This document shows positions 1 through 6,522 of a DNA stretch of 18,576 nt, one piece after another. Made by a program: the position numbers and the translations under genes. Source of the DNA: CALMEH01 sp964548225 (lineage in GTDB: Bacteria; Acidobacteriota; Blastocatellia; Pyrinomonadales; Pyrinomonadaceae); contig CAZJQP010000095.1 in the NCBI GenBank assembly GCA_964548225.1, positions 1 to 18,576 on the forward strand. Direction: 5' to 3'. Within the stretch, counting starts at the first letter, position 1. The number at the start of each line of letters is the position of its first letter. Below the pieces are notes generated by a model that saw only the letters and a list, made by a program, of their open reading frames with translations, did no database searches and had not been told where the DNA came from.

Positions 1-60
1 ACCTTAATTTTTTTATTACTATTCGTGCTTTTACTTTTTTTTTCTTGTTTAAAAAAATAT

Positions 61-91
61 TTAACCACTAAACTACACTAAACGGCACGAA
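61..91. repeat. half copy of the TTTCGTG hairpin repeat
   Basis: Only the right-hand (AACCACGAAA-like) arm of the hairpin repeat seen intact at 106-176 is present here, as three degenerate ~10-base units (AACCACTAAA, CTACACTAAA, CGGCACGAA). No matching inverted arm precedes it; the bases before it are a T/A-rich run. It looks like a decayed or truncated copy. Confidence 0.6.
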
Positions 92-105
92 GTATTTTAA
101 ATTAA

Positions 106-176
106 TTTTGTGGTATTTCGTGGTATTTCGTGGTTAAATCTAAGAAAACCACGAAATACCACGAAACTGCACGAAA
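106..176. repeat. TTTCGTG hairpin repeat, copy 1
   Basis: An inverted repeat. The left arm is three ~10-base units built on TTTCGTGGTA, then TTAAA and a short loop. The right arm is three units built on CACGAAA. The arms (about 106-136 and 146-176) pair almost completely. It lies upstream of the GxxExxY gene. Translating it gives the FRVISWF-like peptide typical of spurious ORFs in such repeats, so no protein is called. Confidence 0.85.
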
Positions 177-191
177 GATTTTATAATTTTT

Positions 192-259
192 TAGTGGTAT
201 TTTGTGTTATTTCGTGGTTAAATCTAAAAGAACCACAAAACAACACGAAACTACACGAA
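192..259. repeat. TTTCGTG hairpin repeat, copy 2
   Basis: Second copy, with the same three-unit arms (about 192-222 and 230-259) around the loop sequence AATCTAAAAG. Its right end runs into the GGAG at 260-263 that serves as ribosome binding site for the GxxExxY gene at 274. The transcript's hairpin would therefore sit directly against that gene's translation start. Confidence 0.85.
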
Positions 260-273
260 GGAGCATAAAATAA

Positions 274-651
274 ATGGCGGAATTGATACTCGGCGATGAA
301 GTGTATGCCATTGCAGGCGCGGCGATGGAAGTTTATCACAAAATGGGAATAGGTTTTCTCGAACCGGTTTATCAAGAAGCTATGCAAATTGAACTCGCGC
401 ACCGAAAAGTTCCTTTTCACGCCCAAAGGGAACTCGAAATTTACTACAAAGAAACAAAGCTACGCAAAAAATATGTTTGTGATTTATTCTGTTACAACCA
501 AATCATCGTTGAACTCAAAGTCCAAGACCGTCTCACCAACATCGAAGTCGCCCAACTAATGAACTATATGAAAATTACGAAAACCCGCGTCGGAGTGCTG
601 ATAAACTTCGGCAGTGTTCCGAAACTCGAATGGAAGCGGTATGTGTTTTAA
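274..651 (+). CDS. GxxExxY family protein, PD-(D/E)XK nuclease-like
   Basis: A 125-residue protein of the GxxExxY family, which belongs to the PD-(D/E)XK nuclease-like fold; the biological role of the family is not established. The hallmark is seen at residues 25-33 (G-I-G-F-L-E-P-V-Y). A nuclease-type acidic core follows: D70 on one strand, then E80-L-K82 on the next, matching the D...ExK pattern. A later helix around residues 90-100 contains the conserved Q94. The length is normal for the family and nothing is missing. The ATG has GGAG ten bases upstream (260-263), next to hairpin copy 2, and the stop is nine bases before hairpin copy 3. The gene is therefore closely bracketed by repeats and appears monocistronic. 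A nuclease activity is inferred from the fold only. Confidence 0.85.
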   Translation: MAELILGDEVYAIAGAAMEVYHKMGIGFLEPVYQEAMQIELAHRKVPFHAQRELEIYYKETKLRKKYVCDLFCYNQIIVELKVQDRLTNIEVAQLMNYMKITKTRVGVLINFGSVPKLEWKRYVF

Positions 652-660
652 TTCAGAACA

Positions 661-733
661 ATTTCGTGTTATTTCGTGTAATTTCGTGGTTAAAATAAAA
701 GAGAACCACGAAACGACACGAAACATCACGAAA
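661..733. repeat. TTTCGTG hairpin repeat, copy 3
   Basis: A full copy with left-arm units TTTCGTGTTA, TTTCGTGTAA and TTTCGTGGTT, an A-rich loop, and a right arm of three CACGAAA units. It begins nine bases after the stop of the GxxExxY gene. With copy 4 it fills the gap between two convergent genes, so transcription termination in either direction is a reasonable secondary role. Confidence 0.85.
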
Positions 734-745
734 AATTCAGAAGTG

Positions 746-817
746 TTTCGTGTTATTTCGTGTCGTTTTGTGGTTAAAACATAAGAGAACCACGAAATAA
801 CACGAAATAACACGAAA
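746..817. repeat. TTTCGTG hairpin repeat, copy 4
   Basis: A full copy twelve bases after copy 3 and in the same arrangement, ending fourteen bases before the stop codon of the minus-strand secreted protein. The first-to-second and second-to-third unit junctions differ from copy 3 (TTA, TCG) while the TTTCGTG cores are nearly constant. Confidence 0.85.
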
Positions 818-831
818 AAGACAGACGCAAA

Positions 832-3165
832 TCAGGGATTCGCTGAAATATCAGCGTCGCTGATGCTGTCCGTAACATTGATGACTTGCGGATTAAAGGT
901 ATAACGCTTACTCGCGGCGGTGAGCGTGTAGGTCGCTCCGGCTTCGACATCATCAAAATTGTAGTAGCCGAAAGCGTTTGTCCGCACCGTGCGCGTATTG
1001 CCTTCCAAGTCGCTCAACGAAACAACTGCGCCGCGAATCGCTCTGCCGTCCGCCGCCAACACTCTGCCGCCGACGTTCACCCCAGCCGCGACGTTGGGAA
1101 TATTCCGCATCACGACATCATCAATCGCCAAACCGCCGAGTTGAACCGTCGTATCGGAAACAACCTGAAAGACGACTTCGACCGTCAGCCCCGCAAATTG
1201 GGTGATATTGGCGCGATATTCGCCCCAACCCGCCGATTCGCCGATAGTAACCGTCGGATTGCCGACAGCATTGGTCATCGTTGCGCCCGTCCATTCCCAA
1301 ACGACGCGGGCATTTGCCGGATTAGCGGCTTCCCGCACAATCACGCGGGCTTGGTCAAAGGACGTGTTTTCCATCTGATAGCGCATCGCCCACGACATAT
1401 TTATCGTGCCGGTCGTTCCCGGCACATTGATCGGCGGCGAAACCAATAATTGATCCGAACTTGCATTGTAGGTGTCGTTGAGGTCGGTTTTCCAACAACC
1501 CGTCGAGCCGCCGTTGCAGTCAAGGAACGCTGCCACGCCCGGTGTGGCGGCGGTCGTCGGCACGCCCCATTCCCATTCGTTCTGCAAACCGGACGACGTA
1601 TAGCCTCCGTTGCCGAGATTAAACGGTCCGACATCAAAATTCTCATTATAGAAAATCACTCCGGCGGGCGGCGGCTGTTCGCAAATCTCCAAAGCCCACG
1701 AATTAAGCGTGCCGCCGTTCGCATTTGTCGTGTCGTCGCGGATGTCGAGCGTCCAAGTTCCACCCGCATTCTCGCCGTTATACCAATCCATCCGATAGGC
1801 AAGCTCCGGTTTATGAACGGGACCGTTAAGCGCGGTAAATTGCGGCGGAACACCGGCATAATCGTCAAAGATGGTGTTCATTGTCGTCTGTCCGCCGACT
1901 GCCGCCGCGCCGATGTCGGTGAAAACGCCGTTATCATTACCCGCCGGCGAACGAAGATGAACGTCCAAGTCCGCCATCAAAAGGTGATTCAAATCAATTA
2001 GTAAGCGCGTGCTGGCAATGCGCGGATTTCCCGGCACGGTCAAGGTTGAAGACACGAGTCCGGCTCCCGGTCCGATGGTCTGCGGAACATTTGTGCTGGT
2101 GTAGGTCGTGCAATTCACGCCGACGGGCAAACGCGGAATGCGCGTAACGCTCAAAGTATAAGTTGCGGTCGGTCCGCCCGTGGCGGCAGATGCCGAATCC
2201 ACAAAGGCGAAATATGTCCCCGCCGTTCTGACCGTCATCGTCAGATTTTCGGAAAGCGGATTCGTTACGCTCCCCGCGGTAGCATCGTCAACGACAAGGA
2301 TTTGATTACCCGCATCGCCGAACAGCGCAATGCCGAGCCGTCCGTTCCATTGGACATTATCGCGCTCAGGGTCTAAATCAAGACTCAGATTAACGGTATC
2401 GCCTGCATTGAGCGTCATTGAATACCAATCCTGCTCGGTTGCCACCGCCGGATTTCTCGCGCCGCTGACCAAACCGCTTGCAGGAAGCGGATTCGCCGTC
2501 GCGGGCGTATCGTTCGCTTCTACTTCGGCAACGGGCGCGACGCTTTGGACGCGAAAATACATCTCGTAGGGGCGCAGTTGATTGGTTGCCGAGAAATGAT
2601 TGACGCGAAAATAATATGTGCCGTTGGCGGGAATCGTCGCGTTGGCAATCGTCGAAGCCAAACTGCCTTGCGTGCCGTCGTCGTCATCAAATTCAATCTC
2701 CGTTGTGCCGTCCGAAGCAAAAAGCCGCAGTTGCGAGTCGGTGCTGGCGTTTGCCGAAAACAATGTCATCACTCCCGCATAAACGCGGTCGCCCGCATTA
2801 GCGGTAAATGAAAAGTAATCCTGATCGGCGTTGGGGAAAATATTGCCTCTGACTTTACCCTCATTGCCAGTGAGAGCCGTCGCCGTCGCCGGAGTGCCGT
2901 TCGGCTCAACCTCGTCGCCCAAATCTACGCCCACCGCCGGTGCCAGACTCCGTGCGCTAATCTTTTTTATCTGCGCGGCGGTCGGCACATTCATCAACGG
3001 AAGCTCCGAAGTCTCAATGACTTCCGGTTTCACGTCGAAACTCTTAAATTCTTCCTTCTGGCTCAACGCCGTATGGGAGAAATAGCCGTAAATAGCTATT
3101 ACCGCAATCATACAACCCAAAACCAATGCCGGTTTTACCAATGTGTTAGTTAATTTTTTCTTCAC
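832..3165 (-). CDS. secreted multidomain protein: two PPC domains, P-domain, C-terminal carboxypeptidase-regulatory-like domain
   Basis: A 777-residue exported protein. The start chosen is GTG at 3165, because GGAGG lies eight bases upstream and the next residues (VKKK then a hydrophobic stretch to about residue 30) form a normal signal peptide; an ATG further upstream lacks support. Two bacterial pre-peptidase C-terminal (PPC) domains follow at about 84-207 and 213-343, each opening with the E-x-N-(G/D)-T-P motif and containing D-Q/E-D-(Y/W)-(F/Y)-S. A proprotein-convertase P-domain is at about 350-496 (L-x-H-x-x-x-x-D-L-D-V-H-L-R-S-P, later G-G-T-W-T-L). A MAM/choice-of-anchor-like beta domain covers about 503-688, and a carboxypeptidase regulatory-like beta sandwich 695-777. 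No protease catalytic domain is present although PPC and P-domains usually accompany proteases. Likely a surface or secreted binding protein; its ligand is unknown. Confidence 0.85.
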   Translation of the reverse strand: MKKKLTNTLVKPALVLGCMIAVIAIYGYFSHTALSQKEEFKSFDVKPEVIETSELPLMNVPTAAQIKKISARSLAPAVGVDLGDEVEPNGTPATATALTGNEGKVRGNIFPNADQDYFSFTANAGDRVYAGVMTLFSANASTDSQLRLFASDGTTEIEFDDDDGTQGSLASTIANATIPANGTYYFRVNHFSATNQLRPYEMYFRVQSVAPVAEVEANDTPATANPLPASGLVSGARNPAVATEQDWYSMTLNAGDTVNLSLDLDPERDNVQWNGRLGIALFGDAGNQILVVDDATAGSVTNPLSENLTMTVRTAGTYFAFVDSASAATGGPTATYTLSVTRIPRLPVGVNCTTYTSTNVPQTIGPGAGLVSSTLTVPGNPRIASTRLLIDLNHLLMADLDVHLRSPAGNDNGVFTDIGAAAVGGQTTMNTIFDDYAGVPPQFTALNGPVHKPELAYRMDWYNGENAGGTWTLDIRDDTTNANGGTLNSWALEICEQPPPAGVIFYNENFDVGPFNLGNGGYTSSGLQNEWEWGVPTTAATPGVAAFLDCNGGSTGCWKTDLNDTYNASSDQLLVSPPINVPGTTGTINMSWAMRYQMENTSFDQARVIVREAANPANARVVWEWTGATMTNAVGNPTVTIGESAGWGEYRANITQFAGLTVEVVFQVVSDTTVQLGGLAIDDVVMRNIPNVAAGVNVGGRVLAADGRAIRGAVVSLSDLEGNTRTVRTNAFGYYNFDDVEAGATYTLTAASKRYTFNPQVINVTDSISDADISANP

Positions 3166-3363
3166 TACTCTCTCCTCCAAGTTAAATTTATAAAAAATAG
3201 CTTTTGCTGAAGCTGAAAAATACCGTAAGACAAATTGCAATGAAAGTTTGAAGGTAAGAATTTACCTTCGGATAATTCGATTGATATTTATTGTAGCCGA
3301 AATCTAGGGCAAAACTCAATGAAAATTGAAGAAAATAAAAATCGGAGAGTTTCAAGCTGAAAA

Positions 3364-3437
3364 ATTTCGTGCCATTTCGTGTCGTTTCGTGGTTAAAACA
3401 AAAGAAAACCACAAAAAAACACGAAACGGCACGAAAA
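3364..3437. repeat. TTTCGTG hairpin repeat, copy 5
   Basis: Full copy in the gap between acs and the secreted protein gene, ending ten bases before the acs stop codon. Arms at about 3364-3395 and 3406-3437 with a short A-rich loop. On the minus strand its far end is followed by a run of T (AAATTTTT), so it could terminate acs transcription. The remainder of the 3166-3447 gap shows no further gene. Confidence 0.85.
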
Positions 3438-3447
3438 AATCAAAGGG

Positions 3448-5397
3448 TTATTCTTCGTCTTCGCGCAATTTCTCAAGCACGGAGAAATCTTCTAAGGTTG
3501 TAACATCACCCGCGACCGTTCCGCTGGAGGCTAATTCGCGTAAAAGTCGGCGCATAATCTTGCCGCTGCGGGTTTTTGGGAGTGCGTCGGTGAAACGGAT
3601 GTCGTCGGGCTTTGCCAATGCGCCGATTTCCTTGGCGACGTGGGCGCGGAGTGTTTGTTTAAGCTCTTCGCTTCCTTTATGCTTGCCTTCGAGCGTTACA
3701 AATGCGGCAATGGCTTGTCCCTTAAGGTCATCGGGGCGACCCACGACCGCCGCTTCCGCCACCGATTCGTGTGAAACTAACGCAGATTCGATTTCGGCAG
3801 TCCCCAAACGATGTCCGCTGACGTTTATAACATCGTCAACTCTGCCCATAATCCAATAGTAGCCGTGTTCATCGCGTCGTGCGCCGTCTCCGGCAAAATA
3901 AACATTCGGAATCTCCGACCAGTAGGCTTGTTTATATCTTTCGTCATCATTCCAGATGGTTCGGAGCATAGACGGAAACGGTCTTTTAATCACCAGATAG
4001 CCGCCTTCATTGGGAGGAACGCTGACTCCGGCTTTCGTAACAATATCCACGATAATTCCGGGGAACGGGCGCGTCGCCGTGCCGGGAACGGTCGGCGTTG
4101 CACCCGGTAAGGGCGAAATCATTGCCGCTCCGGTTTCCGTCTGCCACCAAGTATCAACAATCGGACAGCGTTCTTTGCCGATAATTTTGTGATACCACAT
4201 CCACGCTTCGGGATTTATCGGTTCGCCAACCGTTCCGAGCAAGCGCAGAGAAGATAAATCGTGTTTCAGGGGATATTGTTCGCCCCATTTGATAAATGCG
4301 CGAATCGCCGTCGGCGCAGTGTAGAAGATATTTACTTTGTGGCGGTCAATCATCTCCCAAAAACGGTCAAAATCAGGGAAATTCGGTGCGCCCTCATACA
4401 TCAAAACCGTCGCCCCGTTCTGCAATGGACCATACACAACGTAAGAATGCCCCGTAACCCAACCAATGTCCGCCGAACACCAGAAAACGTCCTCGTCCTT
4501 GAGGTCGAAAATCCATTTCGCCGTGATAAAAGTCTGCGTCAGATAGCCGCCCGTCGTGTGCAGAATGCCTTTCGGTTTGCCCGTCGTGCCGCTGGTGTAA
4601 AGAATAAAAAGCGGGTGTTCCGAATCGAGTTCTTCGGCAGGACAATCGGCGTTCACGGCTTGCATCAACTCGTGCCACCAATGGTCAAAACCCGTTTTCA
4701 TCTGAACTTTTGAGCCGGTGCGTTTGAACACAATGACATTTTCAACCGTCGGAGTCTGTGCGACCGCAACATCAAGCGTTTCTTTTAATTTAATTTCGCT
4801 TCCGCGCCGAAATCCGCCGTCTGCGGTGATAATCATCTTGCATTCGCCGTCGTTCACGCGGTCTTTGATTGCGTCCGCCGAGAATCCGCCGAAAATTACC
4901 GTGTGCGTCGCGCCAATCCGCGCACACGCGAGCATCGCAATCGCTAATTCGGGAACGAGCGGCATATAAAGTGCGACTCTATCGCCCGTCTCGATGCCGA
5001 GAAGTTTCAGCACATTTGCAAATTTACAGACTTCGCGGTGGAGTTGGAGATATGTGAGCGTCCGAATTTCGCCCGGTTCGCCTTCCCAGATAATCGCGGC
5101 TTTGTTCTTGCGGTAAGTTTCGAGATGCTTGTCAAGACAGTTGTAAGACGCATTGATTGCGCCGCCGACAAACCACTTCGCGTGCGGTTCATTCCACTCC
5201 AAAACCGTGTCCCAGCGTCGAAACCAATGCAGAGATTCCGCTACGCCTTCCCAAAAACCTTCCGTGTCGGTCGCCGCTTGGTTGTAGATTTCTTCATATT
5301 CCTCAAAACTCTTGATATGTGCCTGTTCGCTAAACTCCGCCGGCGGTGCGAAGATGCGCGTTTCGTTTAAAGTAGATTCAATATTTGTGTTGCTCAT
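3448..5397 (-). CDS. acetyl-CoA synthetase (AMP-forming acetate-CoA ligase)
   Basis: A 649-residue enzyme, the usual length, that activates acetate to acetyl-CoA through an acetyl-adenylate in the cytoplasm. The AMP-binding P-loop-like motif Y-T-S-G-T-T-G-K-P-K-G is at 267-277. The acetate-pocket and adenylation segment D-T-W-W-Q-T-E-T-G is at 415-423, with the tryptophan that keeps the pocket small. The C-terminal hinge domain carries P-K-T-R-S-G-K with the catalytic lysine at 613. In other bacteria that lysine is acetylated by Pat-type enzymes and deacetylated by CobB/sirtuins, so post-translational control is plausible here. The ATG has only a weak A/G-rich ribosome binding site. A REP-like repeat lies just upstream and may overlap its promoter. 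The gene appears to be transcribed alone. Confidence 0.97.
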   Translation of the reverse strand: MSNTNIESTLNETRIFAPPAEFSEQAHIKSFEEYEEIYNQAATDTEGFWEGVAESLHWFRRWDTVLEWNEPHAKWFVGGAINASYNCLDKHLETYRKNKAAIIWEGEPGEIRTLTYLQLHREVCKFANVLKLLGIETGDRVALYMPLVPELAIAMLACARIGATHTVIFGGFSADAIKDRVNDGECKMIITADGGFRRGSEIKLKETLDVAVAQTPTVENVIVFKRTGSKVQMKTGFDHWWHELMQAVNADCPAEELDSEHPLFILYTSGTTGKPKGILHTTGGYLTQTFITAKWIFDLKDEDVFWCSADIGWVTGHSYVVYGPLQNGATVLMYEGAPNFPDFDRFWEMIDRHKVNIFYTAPTAIRAFIKWGEQYPLKHDLSSLRLLGTVGEPINPEAWMWYHKIIGKERCPIVDTWWQTETGAAMISPLPGATPTVPGTATRPFPGIIVDIVTKAGVSVPPNEGGYLVIKRPFPSMLRTIWNDDERYKQAYWSEIPNVYFAGDGARRDEHGYYWIMGRVDDVINVSGHRLGTAEIESALVSHESVAEAAVVGRPDDLKGQAIAAFVTLEGKHKGSEELKQTLRAHVAKEIGALAKPDDIRFTDALPKTRSGKIMRRLLRELASSGTVAGDVTTLEDFSVLEKLREDEE

Positions 5398-5408
5398 AGT
5401 TTTCTTTA

Positions 5409-5437
5409 ATTATCCGATGCAAACGACTGGAGCGCAA
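5409..5437 (-). promoter_or_regulatory. possible acs promoter overlapping a REP-like element
   Basis: On the minus strand GATAAT (5409-5414) lies 17 bases downstream of TTGCGC (5432-5437). The -35 match is poor (three of six) and is supplied by the REP-like repeat itself. The -10 is only about eleven bases from the acs ATG, so the leader would be very short. Offered as a weak prediction. Confidence 0.25.
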
Positions 5438-5454
5438 GCGTCCCCGCTTGCAAT
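5424..5454 (+). repeat. REP-like element, copy A
   Basis: Contains ACTGGAGC followed by GCAAGCG-TCCC-CGCTTGC, a perfect seven-base-pair stem, then AATGAG. The GGAG just before the stem resembles the tetranucleotide head of REP elements mobilised by RAYT (TnpA-REP) transposases. Copy B lies 85 bases away in opposite orientation and a third copy is at 18543. No RAYT gene is present in the window. Confidence 0.75.
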
Positions 5455-5539
5455 GAGTGTCGCTTCGACGCGAAAAAACAGTTCGGATGAAATCAAGTTG
5501 AATGTATTGAGAGGCTTTTGCGCCGCAAAAAACGCAACG

Positions 5540-5570
5540 CATTGCAAGCGAGACGCTTGCGCTCCAGTCG
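5540..5570 (-). repeat. REP-like element, copy B (inverted)
   Basis: The reverse complement of this stretch is almost identical to copy A (GGAGC, then GCAAGCG-TCT-CGCTTGC, then AATG). The pair forms an inverted arrangement like a REPIN or BIME, with about 85 bases of unrelated spacer. The ORF readable across it (residues like TGAQASRLQ on the minus strand) is repeat-derived and is not called. Confidence 0.75.
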
Positions 5571-5593
5571 GTTCGCTTGCTAACTTTAAAAAT

Positions 5594-5806
5594 ATGAGCA
5601 ATTCAGCCGTCGCCGAGTTATATTTTATCGGCGCAATGATGATTATAATTCTAATAATTAGCTCGGTAGCTACTTATCTGTTCTTTCGCCAATACAAAAT
5701 TGAAATGCGCGACAAGGAAAGAATTAACGCCGAAGCCTTGAAGCAAAAGGAAGCCGCCGAAAAGGACAAATTGCGCGAAGAGAAAGAAATTTCGCCCGCG
5801 AATTAA
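5594..5806 (+). CDS. small single-pass membrane protein with charged helical tail
   Basis: A 70-residue predicted protein of unknown function. Residues 8-31 form one hydrophobic helix (many I, L, M, V, F). Residues 32-68 are very rich in K, E, R, A and would form a long charged helix or short coiled coil on the cytoplasmic side. The reading frame continues far upstream, but that part runs through the REP-like pair and is not credible, so the internal ATG at 5594 is preferred; no clear Shine-Dalgarno precedes it. The stop codon lies within the first unit of the hairpin repeat at 5797. Composition is plausible for a real protein, but no family is recognised. Confidence 0.5.
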   Translation: MSNSAVAELYFIGAMMIIILIISSVATYLFFRQYKIEMRDKERINAEALKQKEAAEKDKLREEKEISPAN

Positions 5807-5866
5807 CGCGAATTAACGCGAATAATGAGAAAAACAGATTCGCGCAGATTCGCGCAGTTTCGCGGG
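5797..5866. repeat. CGCGAATTAA hairpin repeat, three-plus-three units
   Basis: The left arm is CGCGAATTAA twice and CGCGAATAAT once (5797-5826), then a ten-base loop. The right arm is GATTCGCGCA twice and GTTTCGCGGG (5837-5866). The arms are inverted with respect to each other and the period is exactly ten. It spans the stop of the small membrane gene and ends 15 bases before the hydrolase start at 5882. The sequence is unrelated to the TTTCGTG hairpins but the design is the same. Confidence 0.8.
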
Positions 5867-5881
5867 CAAAAAAATAAAACT

Positions 5882-6439
5882 ATGACGCACCCGAAAACTT
5901 TGGATAAAACAAAAACCGCGCTCGTCGTAATTGATATGCAGGAAGCCTTTCGCCCTTCGATTGCCGATTTCGGGCAAATTGCAAAGCGCATTGCGATTGC
6001 AGTGCAAGGTTTTCAGATTCTCGAAGTTCCCGTAATCGTTACCGAACAATACCCGAAAGGTCTGGGCAGAACCGCGCCGGAAATTCTGGAAGTTTTACCG
6101 CCGGATTTTGCCGTCATCGAGAAAACCGCGTTCAGTTCCTGCGGTTCGCAAGCGTTTTTGGACAGTTTGGAGAATGTCGGCGCGAAACAAATTGTCCTCT
6201 GCGGCATCGAAACGCACATCTGCGTCAGCCAAACCGCGCACGATTTGTTGCAGAAAGGCTACGAAGTCCATCTGCTCCAAGACTGCGTCAGTTCGCGCTT
6301 CGACTACAACAAATTTGCCGGAATAAGAAAGATGCAGATGAACGGCGTTGTCCCTTCGTCTGTCGAAATGTCCTTATTTGAGTTGATGAGAGATTCAAAA
6401 CACGAGCAGTTTAAGGCAATTCAGAAGATTATTAAATGA
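5882..6439 (+). CDS. isochorismatase-family cysteine hydrolase
   Basis: A 185-residue cytoplasmic alpha/beta hydrolase of the isochorismatase-like (nicotinamidase/YcaC-related) superfamily. The catalytic triad is visible: D18 in V-V-I-D-M-Q, K81 in I-E-K-T-A-F-S, and nucleophile C114 in G-I-E-T-H-I-C-V-S-Q-T-A. The length is that of single-domain members. The ATG at 5882 is chosen over the upstream ATG at 5825 because the intervening codons fall inside the hairpin repeat. No good Shine-Dalgarno is seen. It stands alone on the plus strand, convergent with the VWFA gene. The substrate cannot be read from the sequence; members hydrolyse amides, ureido compounds or enol ethers. Confidence 0.88.
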   Translation: MTHPKTLDKTKTALVVIDMQEAFRPSIADFGQIAKRIAIAVQGFQILEVPVIVTEQYPKGLGRTAPEILEVLPPDFAVIEKTAFSSCGSQAFLDSLENVGAKQIVLCGIETHICVSQTAHDLLQKGYEVHLLQDCVSSRFDYNKFAGIRKMQMNGVVPSSVEMSLFELMRDSKHEQFKAIQKIIK

Positions 6440-6522
6440 CGGTGAACCCGCAGAACCAAGCGGCGAAGTGATGCAAACTTCCGGTCGCAAGGATATTTAT
6501 AATTCGCCAACATCTGCGACAA

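Noticed and set aside
106..259. CRISPR-like array
   Set aside because: The repeats are palindromic hairpins in close pairs without constant-length unique spacers, and no cas gene is present.
556..813. Minus-strand reading frame rich in FRVISWF-like peptides
   Set aside because: It is wholly made of hairpin copies 3 and 4 plus the antisense of the GxxExxY gene end; the repeated peptide is a by-product of the repeat.
886..2001. Long plus-strand frames opposite the secreted protein
   Set aside because: Arg/Ala-rich antisense shadows with no domain, signal or ribosome binding site, while the minus-strand frame has clear domains.
5312..5593. Upstream extension of the small membrane protein frame
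   Set aside because: It overlaps the acs start in antisense and then runs through the REP-like pair; the composition is that of repeat DNA, so only the part from 5594 is kept.
6440..6522. Gene or RNA between the hydrolase and the VWFA gene
   Set aside because: No reading frame, hairpin with T-run or known RNA pattern was seen in these 83 bases.
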